64,000 bases of DNA, taken from the NCBI GenBank assembly GCA_027492485.1, contig JAPUER010000004.1:56504-120503 (forward strand), given 5' to 3'. The notes under the pieces are model-generated. The model did not search any database. It saw nothing but the letters and a program-made list of their open reading frames with translations, and was not told where the DNA came from. Origin of the DNA: Betaproteobacteria bacterium (GTDB lineage Bacteria > Pseudomonadota > Gammaproteobacteria > Burkholderiales > Casimicrobiaceae). Below, piece by piece: positions 15,279-24,053 of this stretch (the first letter of the stretch is position 1; each line of letters opens with the position of its first letter). A program made the position numbers and the translations under genes.

Positions 15279-18011
15279 ATGCAAATCAAACGGAAGCATC
15301 TCGCCATTGCGGTTATCAACGCAGTGGCTGTGATGGCGAGCGGCGCTGCTTACGCGCAGTCGACACCGCAAAAAGTCGAAAAGGTCGAAGTGACCGGTTC
15401 GAACATCAAACGTATCGAAGGCGAATCCGCCAATCCGGTGCAGGTGATTTCCCGTCAGGAGATCGAACGTGCTGGCGTATCCACAGTCAACGAGGTGCTG
15501 CAACGCATCACCGGCGCCGGTGCCGCGATCGATGACCGCATCACCAACGGCTTTGCGCCCGGCGGCGGCTCGCTGAACCTGCGCGGCCTCGGTTTCAACA
15601 GCACGCTGGTGCTGGTCAATGGCCGTCGTCTGCCGACCTATCCGTTTGCCCAGCAAGTCGGTACGCCGCAGGGCTTCAACGACATCAACAATATTCCGCT
15701 GGCGGCCGTCGAGCGCATCGAGGTGCTGAAAGACGGCGCCTCCGCTGTGTACGGCGCCGATGCCGTGGCCGGCGTGGTCAACGTGATCCTGCGCCAGGAC
15801 TACACGGGCCTCGAAGTGTCCGGCGGCTACGGCATTTCGTCGCGCAGCGACGGCCAGACGTTCAACGCCAGCCTCACGGCCGGTTTCGGTTCGCTGGCGA
15901 AAGACCGCTTCAATGTGCTGATCGGTGCCAATATTTCGACGCGCGACTCGATCGCGTCGCGTGATCGTCCGTGGTCGCGCACGGAAGACCTGCGCCTACT
16001 TGGCGGCGCCGATCGTCGTTCTGCTTACGGCTATCCGGGCACGATTATCGATACCGTTACCGGCGAGTCCTACTACAACGCTGGCGGCACCTGCGCACCG
16101 AGCACCGTGGTCGGTGGCGGCAACAGCATCCGCGGCGCGTTCTGCCGCTACGACCGTGCGCAGCTCGGCAACGTGCAGGGCGACTCCGACAAGATGGGCG
16201 TTTATGCACGCGGCAACTTCGCCGTCACGTCCGACATTACCGGCTTCGCCGAAGTGCTGTTCACGCGCAACAAGTTCAAAGGCCTTGGCTGGCCGGCAGG
16301 TACCACCGATGACGTCGGTATCGGCACCTACTTCATCCCCGGTGGGCAGCGCGGCAACCCGTTTGCGCACGACGCCGAGGTCTACTATCGCTTCGCCGAC
16401 GTTGGCAATCGCGGCGATGATGGTACGTCCGACACGTCGCGTCTGGTGCTTGGCTTCAAGGGCACGACCGCGGGCTGGGACTGGGAAGCGGCGGGCAACC
16501 TCAATCGCATCAAGATCGACACCTTCGCCACCAACAACGCGCTTAATTCGCGCGTCATGTGCCTGACCAACCCCGCAGCTGCCGCGGCTTACGCGGCCGG
16601 TGGCGATCCGCTCGGTCTGGGAACGCTGGCGCAGATCTTCGCCGCCAATCCGTCGTATGCCACGTACTTCCGCAACGAACTGGCCAAATGCCCGCAGGCG
16701 TTCGCCACTTACGGCTATTACAACTATGCCAACCCGGCCGCCAACAACGCCGGCGTAGCCGCCTATCTGCGTCATGATGCGCTACGTCAGGGTCGTTCCA
16801 ACCTCGACGGCTTCGATGTCAAGGCATCGCGTGAACTGTTCCAGTTGCCCGGCGGCGCCCTGGCACTTGCGGTCGGTTTCGAAACGCGCAAGGAAAAGGT
16901 CTCCGACGTTCCGGATATCCAGTTGCAGACGGGCGACACGCTTGCCATCAGCGCCGCGCAGGCGTTCGGCGAGCGCACTATCAGCGCCGGTTACGCCGAA
17001 CTGAACGCACCGCTGACCAAATCGCTGGAAGCAAACGTTGCGGTTCGCTACGACAAGTACAGCGGCAACGGCAGCTTCGCTGCCACGTCGCCGAAAGTCG
17101 GCCTGCGTTTCCAGCCGATGCAGCAGTTGCTGTTCCGTGCCACGGCGTCGAAGGCGTTCCGTGCACCATCGCTGTTTGAAACCAGCCCGGCACAACAAAC
17201 GTCATTCACCTTCGGTATTCAGGATCCGATCCGCTGCCCAACCTTCAACGAATCGAACCCCGATTGCGTGATCGACGTCCGTCGCGTGCAACAGGGTAAC
17301 CCGGATCTGAAGGCCGAAAAGTCCACGTCTTACACCCTGGGCGTCGTGCTTGAGCCGACTCGCGACATCAGCCTGTCGATCGATGGTTGGCTGATCGACC
17401 GCAAGGACGAAATCGGTTCGTTTGCGGACCAACTGCTGGTCAACCTGTTCCCGAACAACCCGGCCATCGTGGTGCGTGACAGTGCAGGTCGAATTCAGCA
17501 GATCAACCAGGTGCCGGTCCAACTCAACAAGACCAAGACGCACGGTGTCGATATCGAACTGGCGGTGCGCAACGACTTCGGCTCGATGGGCAAGCTGTCG
17601 TCGAAACTCGGTATCAGCTACGTCGGCACCTACAAGTTCTCGACGCTTGACGACGCGGGCCTGGCAACCGTGGCGGAGTACAACGGCACCTACAACTATC
17701 CGCGTTATCGCGGCACCTGGGACTTCGCGTGGTCGCGCGGCCCGTGGGAAGCGACCCTCGGCGGTTACGGCGTCGGCTCCTATCAGGGCCTTGGCCTGAA
17801 CGCGAAAGTCGGCGCCTTCCAAGTGTGGAACACCTCGATCAGCTACACCGGCATCAAGAATCTGAAACTCCGTCTTGGCGTCAATAACCTGTTCGACCGC
17901 GGTCCCTCGTACAACGACGAAACCAGCGGTGCCAACGCCGGCTACAACCCGCAATGGGGCGATCCGGTTGGTCGTTACTTCACGATCGCAGCCACTTACA
18001 AATTCAAGTAA
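15279..18011 (+). CDS. TonB-dependent outer-membrane receptor 2
   Basis: A 910-residue receptor paralogous to the one at 7705: same signal-peptide style (MQIKRKHLAIAVINAVAVMA, cleavage after GAAYA), same QKVEKVEVTGSNIKR N-terminus, plug motif RIEVLKDGASAVYGADAVAG and a barrel ending ATYKFK. It differs in the surface loops, which include paired Cys residues (for example GGTCAPST and GAFCRYD), so it probably takes a different ligand. It lies directly before the exbB-exbD-exbD-tonB operon, a likely energy source for both receptors. Peptide or peptide-bound substrate is inferred from the adjacent S9 peptidases. Confidence 0.92.
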   Translation: MQIKRKHLAIAVINAVAVMASGAAYAQSTPQKVEKVEVTGSNIKRIEGESANPVQVISRQEIERAGVSTVNEVLQRITGAGAAIDDRITNGFAPGGGSLNLRGLGFNSTLVLVNGRRLPTYPFAQQVGTPQGFNDINNIPLAAVERIEVLKDGASAVYGADAVAGVVNVILRQDYTGLEVSGGYGISSRSDGQTFNASLTAGFGSLAKDRFNVLIGANISTRDSIASRDRPWSRTEDLRLLGGADRRSAYGYPGTIIDTVTGESYYNAGGTCAPSTVVGGGNSIRGAFCRYDRAQLGNVQGDSDKMGVYARGNFAVTSDITGFAEVLFTRNKFKGLGWPAGTTDDVGIGTYFIPGGQRGNPFAHDAEVYYRFADVGNRGDDGTSDTSRLVLGFKGTTAGWDWEAAGNLNRIKIDTFATNNALNSRVMCLTNPAAAAAYAAGGDPLGLGTLAQIFAANPSYATYFRNELAKCPQAFATYGYYNYANPAANNAGVAAYLRHDALRQGRSNLDGFDVKASRELFQLPGGALALAVGFETRKEKVSDVPDIQLQTGDTLAISAAQAFGERTISAGYAELNAPLTKSLEANVAVRYDKYSGNGSFAATSPKVGLRFQPMQQLLFRATASKAFRAPSLFETSPAQQTSFTFGIQDPIRCPTFNESNPDCVIDVRRVQQGNPDLKAEKSTSYTLGVVLEPTRDISLSIDGWLIDRKDEIGSFADQLLVNLFPNNPAIVVRDSAGRIQQINQVPVQLNKTKTHGVDIELAVRNDFGSMGKLSSKLGISYVGTYKFSTLDDAGLATVAEYNGTYNYPRYRGTWDFAWSRGPWEATLGGYGVGSYQGLGLNAKVGAFQVWNTSISYTGIKNLKLRLGVNNLFDRGPSYNDETSGANAGYNPQWGDPVGRYFTIAATYKFK

Positions 18012-18431
18012 GCATGGCTGACGCGGCGGATTTGCGATAATCCGCCGCTTGCGCTGACCGGCGTCACCCCACCCTGGTGGGCCGGTCTGCGTTTTGTATG
18101 TTCCCGTTTTGTCATCGGCGGTCTGCAGCGCTCACAAGGCGTGGCCGATCGTTTTCTCACAAGGAATGTAGTGTTTTGCAAACAGGCGCCGTCCTGCGAC
18201 TCCGCTCCGCGCGGATTTGTTCAGACCAAGGTCGCCCACCACGCTGGTGCGGCCATGCCCAACGTCGGGCCAGGCACCCCGATACCGTCACTCGCGTTTC
18301 CGCGGTTCTGATCGACGGGAAGTGTTGTGGTGTGTAGTTTGCTTCTAAGTTACATTCCCCTTTTCCAATCAAACTAGTGTCATGTGTGATGTCGCACATC
18401 GACGATGCCGTGAGGCAAAAAGGAGTCTTCT
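18012..18431 (+). other. Upstream region of the exbB operon
   Basis: 420 bp without a gene. A 9-bp stem (18023-18031 with 18040-18048, GCGGCGGAT/ATCCGCCGC) follows the receptor stop but has no T-run, so it is at most a weak terminator. The rest holds an AT-richer stretch around 18330-18380 where the operon promoter probably lies. I see no clear Fur box or palindromic family element. Confidence 0.4.
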
Positions 18432-19328
18432 GTGTCCATTGAAATGAAAAAAGCAATTCGCCGTACTGGCAGCGCACTGGTGGCCGGCTCAGTGCTGTTC
18501 GTCTCGCTGGTCAGCGCCCCGCTGTCCGTGTTCGCCCAAGCGCCGGCGGCCGGCGGAACTCCGGCTGCGGCGACAACCGCGGCACCTGCCGCCGCGCCCG
18601 CAGCCGCCCCGACTCCGGCGGCTACGCCGGCTCCGGCACCTTTCCAGGCCGGCAAGCCCGCGACCGAAAAAGTCGAGAACCCCTACGGCCTCAAGGCGTT
18701 GTGGGCCGAAGGTGACGTCGTCGCCAAGACGACGCTGATCATCATGGTCATCATGTCGGTCGGCACCTGGTACATCATGGTCGCCAAGCTGCTCGAGCTG
18801 TCCAAGATCGGTCGTCAGGCAAGACAGGCAGAAAGCTCGTTCTGGAGCGCCCCGTCCATCGCGCAGGGCGTCGAATCCCTGAAAGAGCAAAGCCCGTTCC
18901 GTTTCCTCGCCGAAGCTGGCCTCGAAGCGACCAAGAAGCACGAAGGCTTGCTGGCGCACATCACGTTTTCCGATTGGGTTACGCAGTCGATCCAGCGCGC
19001 CACCGACAGCGTGCAAAGCAATATGCAAAACGGCTTGGCGTTCCTCGCAACCGTGGGCTCTACCGCCCCGTTCATTGGTCTCTTCGGTACTGTTTGGGGC
19101 ATCTACAACGCACTGGTGAAAATCGGTGTTTCCGGCCAGGCGTCGATTGACAAGGTCGCCGGCCCCGTGGGCGAAGCGCTGATCATGACGGCGATCGGTC
19201 TCGCTGTCGCGGTGCCGGCGGTGCTGGGCTACAACTTCATCGTCCGTCGCAACAAGACGACGATGGACAAGATCCGCAACTTCGGATCCGATCTGCACTC
19301 GGTGCTGATCGCGTCCGGCAAGAAGTAG
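18432..19328 (+). CDS. exbB: ExbB/TolQ-type proton channel subunit
   Basis: Inner-membrane stator of the TonB energising complex, 298 residues. The start codon is GTG at 18432, decided by AGGAG at 18421-18425 six bases upstream. The N-terminus has a signal-like hydrophobic segment ending near VFAQA, then about 40 residues of Ala/Pro, then three membrane helices: TLIIMVIMSVGTWYIMV (about 103-119), FLATVGSTAPFIGLFGTVWG (about 198-217) and ALIMTAIGLAVAVPAVLGYN (about 252-271). The last two carry the conserved Thr residues of the proton path. It heads a four-gene operon with two exbD genes and tonB. Confidence 0.93.
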   Translation: MSIEMKKAIRRTGSALVAGSVLFVSLVSAPLSVFAQAPAAGGTPAAATTAAPAAAPAAAPTPAATPAPAPFQAGKPATEKVENPYGLKALWAEGDVVAKTTLIIMVIMSVGTWYIMVAKLLELSKIGRQARQAESSFWSAPSIAQGVESLKEQSPFRFLAEAGLEATKKHEGLLAHITFSDWVTQSIQRATDSVQSNMQNGLAFLATVGSTAPFIGLFGTVWGIYNALVKIGVSGQASIDKVAGPVGEALIMTAIGLAVAVPAVLGYNFIVRRNKTTMDKIRNFGSDLHSVLIASGKK

Positions 19329-19358
19329 TTGAGCGAAACTGACAACGGAGCCTGAATC

Positions 19359-19790
19359 ATGGGCATGAACGTTGGCAGCGCCAGCGGCGACGAAGACCAG
19401 GTCAACTCGACCATCAACACGACACCGCTGGTGGACGTGATGCTGGTGATGCTGATCATCTTCCTGATCACCATTCCGGTGGTCACCACGTCGATCAAGG
19501 TGCAGCTTCCCAAGGAAGAAATACAGATACGCGAATCGAAGCCCGAAAACATCGTCGTCTCCGTCGATGCCGAGGGGCGCATGTTCATGTACGACACGCC
19601 GATTCGCGACATTCGCGATCTCACCGACCGCCTGAAAAAGTTCTCGAAGATGGATCCGCAACCCGAAGTGCATATCCGGGGCGATCTGACGGCGAACTAC
19701 GACGGCGTCGGTCGGGTCATCTTCGCGTGCCGTTCCGCAGGCATCTCGAAGATCGCGTTTTTGACCGAACCCGCAGCGCGTGGCGAATAG
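19359..19790 (+). CDS. exbD: ExbD/TolR-type subunit 1
   Basis: A 143-residue partner of ExbB with a single N-terminal membrane helix (about residues 22-45) that includes the proton-carrying Asp in TTPLVDVMLVM, followed by a periplasmic domain. It starts 30 bp after exbB. Two exbD genes in series also occur in the Xanthomonas tonB-exbB-exbD1-exbD2 cluster, where only the first is needed for iron uptake; whether that division of labour applies here is unknown. Confidence 0.93.
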   Translation: MGMNVGSASGDEDQVNSTINTTPLVDVMLVMLIIFLITIPVVTTSIKVQLPKEEIQIRESKPENIVVSVDAEGRMFMYDTPIRDIRDLTDRLKKFSKMDPQPEVHIRGDLTANYDGVGRVIFACRSAGISKIAFLTEPAARGE

Positions 19791-19825
19791 CCACCACGCA
19801 CGCAGACAGAAGAAGGATTGAACCT

Positions 19826-20248
19826 ATGGGAATGAACCTAGGTAATTCGAGCGGCGATGCGGACGTGATGGTCGACATGAACACCACGCCGCTCATCGAC
19901 GTGATGCTGGTGTTGCTGGTCATGTTGATCATCACCATTCCGATCCAGTTGCACTCGGTCAACATGAACATGCCGCCGCCAAGTCCGAACAAGCCGCTGG
20001 TGGAGCCGGAAATCGTCAAGATCGACATCGACGAAAACAGCGTGGTGCACTGGAATGGCGTAGCCGTTCCCAATCGCGCTGAACTGGAGGCGAAGATGGT
20101 CGCTGCCGCTGCCCAGCAGACGCAGCCGGAAATCCATTTGCGCCCCAACAAACTTGCCAAGTACGAGATCGTTGCCTATGTGATGGCTGCTTCGCAACGC
20201 GCGGGGCTGGTCAAAATGGGCATCCTCGGACACGAGCAGTTCCTGTGA
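19826..20248 (+). CDS. exbD: ExbD/TolR-type subunit 2
   Basis: A second ExbD of 140 residues, with the same layout as the first: Asp in NTTPLIDVMLVLLVM within the membrane helix and a periplasmic domain containing EIVKIDIDENSVVHWNG. ATG 19826 is chosen because AGAAGGA lies a few bases upstream and the protein start MGMNLGNSSGDAD mirrors the MGMNVGSASGDED start of the first copy. The frame extension from 19727 overlaps the first exbD and is discarded. The shared start points to a tandem duplication. Confidence 0.92.
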   Translation: MGMNLGNSSGDADVMVDMNTTPLIDVMLVLLVMLIITIPIQLHSVNMNMPPPSPNKPLVEPEIVKIDIDENSVVHWNGVAVPNRAELEAKMVAAAAQQTQPEIHLRPNKLAKYEIVAYVMAASQRAGLVKMGILGHEQFL

Positions 20249-20301
20249 AGCGCTACGCCAAAGAGCCCGACGCCAGAAGCTGAAGAAAGCGCCGAACACG
20301 C

Positions 20302-21000
20302 ATGGATTACACCTATAAACCCGCGAAATCGAGCAAGCGGACGATTGCTATCGCCGCAGTGCTCGCTCTGCACGCATTCATCGTTTATGCCCTGGTCACC
20401 GGCCTGGCGCGCAAAGCGGTGGAAGTGATCAAAAAGCCGCTGGAAGCGAAGATTGTGGAGGAGGTGAAATTGCCGCCGCCACCGCCACCGCCACCGCCGC
20501 CACCACCACCGAAGCAACCGAACCTGCCACCACCGCCGCCCGCCGCGCCGCCGCCACCTTACGTGCCGCCGGTTGAAGTCGTGGTGCAGGCGCCGGCTGC
20601 GCCGTCGATCACGACGACCACGGTCGAACCGCCGAAGACGGACTACAAGATCGCGCCTCCGGTGCCGCCGGCACCGCCGGCACCGCCGGCGCCGCCACCA
20701 GCGCGCCCGGCTGTCACTCGCCTCGGCATGTCGCAACTGCCGAACGCTTGTCGCCCCGACTCGCCGCCGATTCGCGACATGAACAAGGCCGGTGTGGACC
20801 GTATCGACGGGACGATTCTGGTCACGGTCAACCCGGACGGTTCGTTCTCGAACGTTCGCGTCAGGGAAGTCACGCCGGGCAATATGCGTAACGCCGTACA
20901 GCGCACGTTCAATGCGCCGCTGACCGATGGCGCCTGCCGTACGGAAAAGTCGGACAGCAGTCACGAAGTCGAGATTCCGTTCACCATGAAGCTCGACTGA
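20302..21000 (+). CDS. tonB: TonB energy transducer
   Basis: A 232-residue TonB. The N-terminal helix AIAAVLALHAFIVYALVTGL (about 15-34) contains the His typical of the TonB transmembrane segment. A proline-rich spacer follows, including an uninterrupted run of 14 Pro near residues 57-70 encoded by mixed CCG/CCA codons. The C-terminal domain (about 140-232) has GTILVTVNPDGSFSNVRV and ends VEIPFTMKLD. Last gene of the operon, followed by a strong terminator. It should connect the proton-driven ExbB/D complex to the receptors at 7705 and 15279. Confidence 0.92.
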   Translation: MDYTYKPAKSSKRTIAIAAVLALHAFIVYALVTGLARKAVEVIKKPLEAKIVEEVKLPPPPPPPPPPPPPKQPNLPPPPPAAPPPPYVPPVEVVVQAPAAPSITTTTVEPPKTDYKIAPPVPPAPPAPPAPPPARPAVTRLGMSQLPNACRPDSPPIRDMNKAGVDRIDGTILVTVNPDGSFSNVRVREVTPGNMRNAVQRTFNAPLTDGACRTEKSDSSHEVEIPFTMKLD

Positions 21001-21066
21001 TCTTGTTGACCGGCGCGATACGTCGTCGACGCACGATGTATCGAGTCGGGTTGCCGTGGCACTGTG

Positions 21067-21098
21067 AAAAAGCGACTCTTTGCGGTCGCTTTTTCTTT
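21067..21098 (+). terminator. Rho-independent terminator of the exbB-tonB operon
   Basis: A perfect 10-bp stem: AAAAAGCGAC (21067-21076) with GTCGCTTTTT (21085-21094), an 8-base loop, then further T residues. It lies 66 bp after the tonB stop. Confidence 0.93.
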
Positions 21099-21204
21099 TC
21101 CGCAATCGTGCGGTGCAACGCTGGATGCCGGCTCGCCACAAGCGACCGCCCGGAACGCGGCTTCAGACGGGATAATTGGCTTTTTTCACCGCTCGAATAT
21201 CGCG

Positions 21205-21834
21205 ATGTCGGTTATCACCATCAAAGGCACCGGCGCGTCGGCAGCGTCGACCAAAGGCGTGCGCGCGCTCGCGTCCGCATTGCTGTTGCTCCCATTCGCG
21301 GCGGGCAGTGCCGGGATAGACGTCACACCGGTGCCGGGCTTCGAGATGTCGCGCTATCTCGGAAGCTGGCACGAAATCGCGGCCATTCCACAATTCTTCC
21401 AACGCAAGTGCATTCGCGACACCAGGGCGACGTACGGCCTTGACTCGACGTCGGGACTCGTCGACGTGGAGAACATCTGCACGCGCGACGACGGGAGCAA
21501 GGAAAAGGCTCACGGGCGCGCCCGCCCCGCCGACGGGCACGCCGCATCGCGTCTGGAGGTAACGTTTCTGGAATTGTTTGGCGAGTACCGCTTCTGGTTC
21601 GCAGCGGACTACTGGGTCATCGCACTCGATCCGCAGTATCGCTGGGCAGTCGTCGGGCACCCGTCGCGGCGCTATGGCTGGGTGCTGGCGAGGGAGCCGC
21701 GGCTGGTGCCCGTGGTGCTCGCCGAAATCGTCGGTCGCATCAAATCGCAGGGATACGACGCCTGCCAGTTCGTCGTAACGCCGCAAACCGGCGGGCTCTC
21801 GGTGCGTCGACCGCTCTGCGAGGCGCTGCCTTAA
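21205..21834 (+). CDS. Bacterial lipocalin (Blc-like)
   Basis: A 209-residue secreted lipocalin. ATG 21205 is used because the longer frame from 21064 begins inside the tonB terminator. A hydrophobic export segment lies at about residues 18-37; no lipobox Cys is visible, so it differs from the lipoprotein Blc. Lipocalin motifs: GSW at 53-55 in RYLGSWHEIAAIPQFFQRKC, the VDVENIC strand, and YWVIALDPQYRWAVVGHPSR. Two or three Cys could form a disulfide. Lipocalins bind small hydrophobic molecules such as lysophospholipids; the ligand here is unknown. It converges on the FimV-like gene. Confidence 0.88.
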   Translation: MSVITIKGTGASAASTKGVRALASALLLLPFAAGSAGIDVTPVPGFEMSRYLGSWHEIAAIPQFFQRKCIRDTRATYGLDSTSGLVDVENICTRDDGSKEKAHGRARPADGHAASRLEVTFLELFGEYRFWFAADYWVIALDPQYRWAVVGHPSRRYGWVLAREPRLVPVVLAEIVGRIKSQGYDACQFVVTPQTGGLSVRRPLCEALP

Positions 21835-21844
21835 GCGATCCGGG

Positions 21845-21865
21845 TCGATTCTCGATCGATTTTTG
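21845..21865 (+). terminator. Possible weak terminator after the lipocalin gene
   Basis: A short stem (TCGAT 21845-21849 with ATCGA 21855-21859) followed by TTTTT. It lies 11 bp after the lipocalin stop. The stem is only 5 bp, so this is tentative. Confidence 0.3.
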
Positions 21866-21892
21866 TGCGGCGGCTTTGCGGCCCCCGCCGAA

Positions 21893-23944
21893 TCAGGATT
21901 TGTCCGGCGCGGGCCTGTTGCGCAGGAAAGAATCGAGTTCGCCGGTTTCCGGCGGCTCGATCATGTCGAGTTCGAGGTCCCACTTTGGCGTGCCGTCGGA
22001 ATCGTTGGCGCCGCGCGACTCCCAGTCTGCGATCGCCATATCTCCAGGTGCGCCCGTGGCGATGCCTTCGTGCAACTGCAACAACAGCAGAATGTCGCGG
22101 TACGCCGCGAGGCTGAAACCGAGCCGCGAACCACCACGGTTGTCGTAGAGCAATTCTTCCAGAAATTTCTTAGCCTCGGGCGTGCCCCAGTCCCGTTCGA
22201 TGCGGGCGACGAGATGCGGGAACGCCTCCAGACCGTCGTCAAGCGCGAGCTCGTGCCCGTAGTTGTCCCAATCGGGCATGCGGCCGTTGAACTGCTTGCG
22301 GAAACGCGGCGCCAATTCGTCGTAACCGGCGCGATTGTTGGTGCGCCGGTACAGATCGAAAATCATCAGCCACGGCGCGGGCGACGCGTGTTCGATGTCC
22401 TGGCCTTCCTGGCTGTCGATGTGAGCGCGCAGAATCTCGATCGCCTGGTCGTTGCGGCCAAGGTCGGCGTACACCTGCGCTTCATCGGTAATCTGCGACA
22501 GTTCGCTGACATCGACGTGCGATTCGGTGTCGCGCAACTGGAACAGGGGGCTGATCAGGCGGTCAGACGCCTCGCTGGCCTCCTTCGCGCTCATCGCCGC
22601 GCCGGCCGCCGCCGTGACGGTGGCCGGCCCTTCGGTCAGACGCACGATCGGGGTTGGCGCCATGTTGGTCGCTAGCCCGCCAGTCGCCGTGGCGCCCGTC
22701 CTGGTCGGCAACACGGTATCGAACTCGTCCCCTGTCTGCACAACAGTAACTGGCCCCGCGTTGGCAAACTGCATGTCGGCACGTTGCGCCCGACGTTGCC
22801 GCACGAGGAAGGCAAGCAAACCCAGTACCAGCAGGCTCGCCGGCACCCACAGCCATTTTTTCCAGTCCCAAGCGACCGCATCGTGCTCTTCGGCCGTTGC
22901 TGCTTTGCTCGCCGACGGGTTGCCGGCGCTCTTGGCGTTCGGCGGAGTACCGGCCGCTGCGACTGCCCCGCCCGCTGCCGCAATTTGTGCCTGAAGCTCA
23001 GCTAGTCGCCGTTGCGCGACGACCAAGTCTGCCTCCAGCCGTGGCGCCAGATCTTCATCGATCGGGGTGGCGAATAGACGATTGCGCCGCTCCTTGGCAA
23101 TCGCAGCCTGCAGCTCGTTGCCGCCGCTGACCGCGGTGGACGCGGCGGACGCGCCGGCGGTCGGGGCGGCGGCGTCGAAGCCCGGCAGATCGCGCGAAAT
23201 GCGCAGGCGCGGAATCGCCAGCGCAGCGATCGACGCGTCCTCGATGGCTACACCGCCGGCAGTCGTGCCACCACCCTGCACCCGGAGTTCATCGATCGCG
23301 CGTGCGGGCCGGTTTGCCGTCGCCGCAGGGGTCGCAGGACGCGCCGACTTGTTGCGACCGTGCGGCGCGGAGCCGGGTCCGCTTGCCGGGGGCTTCCGGC
23401 CGGCGGTGCGTCGATCGTTGTTGCGCGTTGACGGCGCGACACCGCCGACGCGCACCGACGCGGTGGCGTTGGCGTTGGCGGCGCGCTCGCCTCTCTCCGT
23501 AACCGGCGGCGCAATTGGCGGCAGCGTCGCTGCGGCGGGTCTGTCGGCCGCCAACGATGGCGGATCGAGCAGCACTGTGTAGTCGCGGCGGATGGGAGTA
23601 TCGCAAGTGGCTTCGACCGCGATCCGAACCGCCGGTTCGTCGACCGGCCGATCGCTGCGTACCAACAGGCGCGGGGCGGCACCGGGCTCCAACTCGATGC
23701 GAGCCTGGGTGACAACCGGCAGACCGTCGGCTCGGGAGGGCGATGCAATGCGGAAACAGCGCGCATCCAGCGAGTCGCCCGTTGTCGCCAGCAGCGGAAT
23801 GCTCATTCGCAGCGGTTGCCCCAGCGACGAAGTGACCTGTTCGGCGCCGAAGGAGAGGGCGTAACAGGAAGGCGCCATGGCCGCGAGTGTCGCCGCAAAA
23901 GCGGCACGCACGCACCAGCGCTCCGACACGACCCAAGGTGTCAA
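21893..23944 (-). CDS. FimV-like pilus/polar assembly protein
   Basis: A 683-residue membrane protein. The start is judged to be TTG 23944: GGGGAG lies 7 bp upstream and a signal peptide follows (RAAFAATLAAMAPSCYA). The ORF extension upstream overlaps the kinase gene. N-terminal FimV domain (about 30-130) contains LSFGAEQVTSSLGQPLRMSI. A low-complexity middle is followed by a coiled-coil-like stretch (LEADLVVAQRRLAELQAQI) and one membrane helix (KWLWVPASLLVLGLLAFLV, about 410). The C-terminal cytoplasmic part carries TPR-like repeats (DEAQVYADLGRNDQAIEILR). In Pseudomonas, FimV organises type IV pili and polar signalling. No pilus genes are nearby and no LysM was recognised, so the exact role is open. 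Confidence 0.75.
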   Translation of the reverse strand: MTPWVVSERWCVRAAFAATLAAMAPSCYALSFGAEQVTSSLGQPLRMSIPLLATTGDSLDARCFRIASPSRADGLPVVTQARIELEPGAAPRLLVRSDRPVDEPAVRIAVEATCDTPIRRDYTVLLDPPSLAADRPAAATLPPIAPPVTERGERAANANATASVRVGGVAPSTRNNDRRTAGRKPPASGPGSAPHGRNKSARPATPAATANRPARAIDELRVQGGGTTAGGVAIEDASIAALAIPRLRISRDLPGFDAAAPTAGASAASTAVSGGNELQAAIAKERRNRLFATPIDEDLAPRLEADLVVAQRRLAELQAQIAAAGGAVAAAGTPPNAKSAGNPSASKAATAEEHDAVAWDWKKWLWVPASLLVLGLLAFLVRQRRAQRADMQFANAGPVTVVQTGDEFDTVLPTRTGATATGGLATNMAPTPIVRLTEGPATVTAAAGAAMSAKEASEASDRLISPLFQLRDTESHVDVSELSQITDEAQVYADLGRNDQAIEILRAHIDSQEGQDIEHASPAPWLMIFDLYRRTNNRAGYDELAPRFRKQFNGRMPDWDNYGHELALDDGLEAFPHLVARIERDWGTPEAKKFLEELLYDNRGGSRLGFSLAAYRDILLLLQLHEGIATGAPGDMAIADWESRGANDSDGTPKWDLELDMIEPPETGELDSFLRNRPAPDKS

Positions 23945-24053
23945 CCGATACTCCCCACGATAGCTATCGCTGTTTTGATCCGAACGTCTAATCGTGTGAG
24001 TGTAACCAAGAATTCTGCTCCCGCGCGTCCGGCGGAGCATGCCGCTCCGACTC

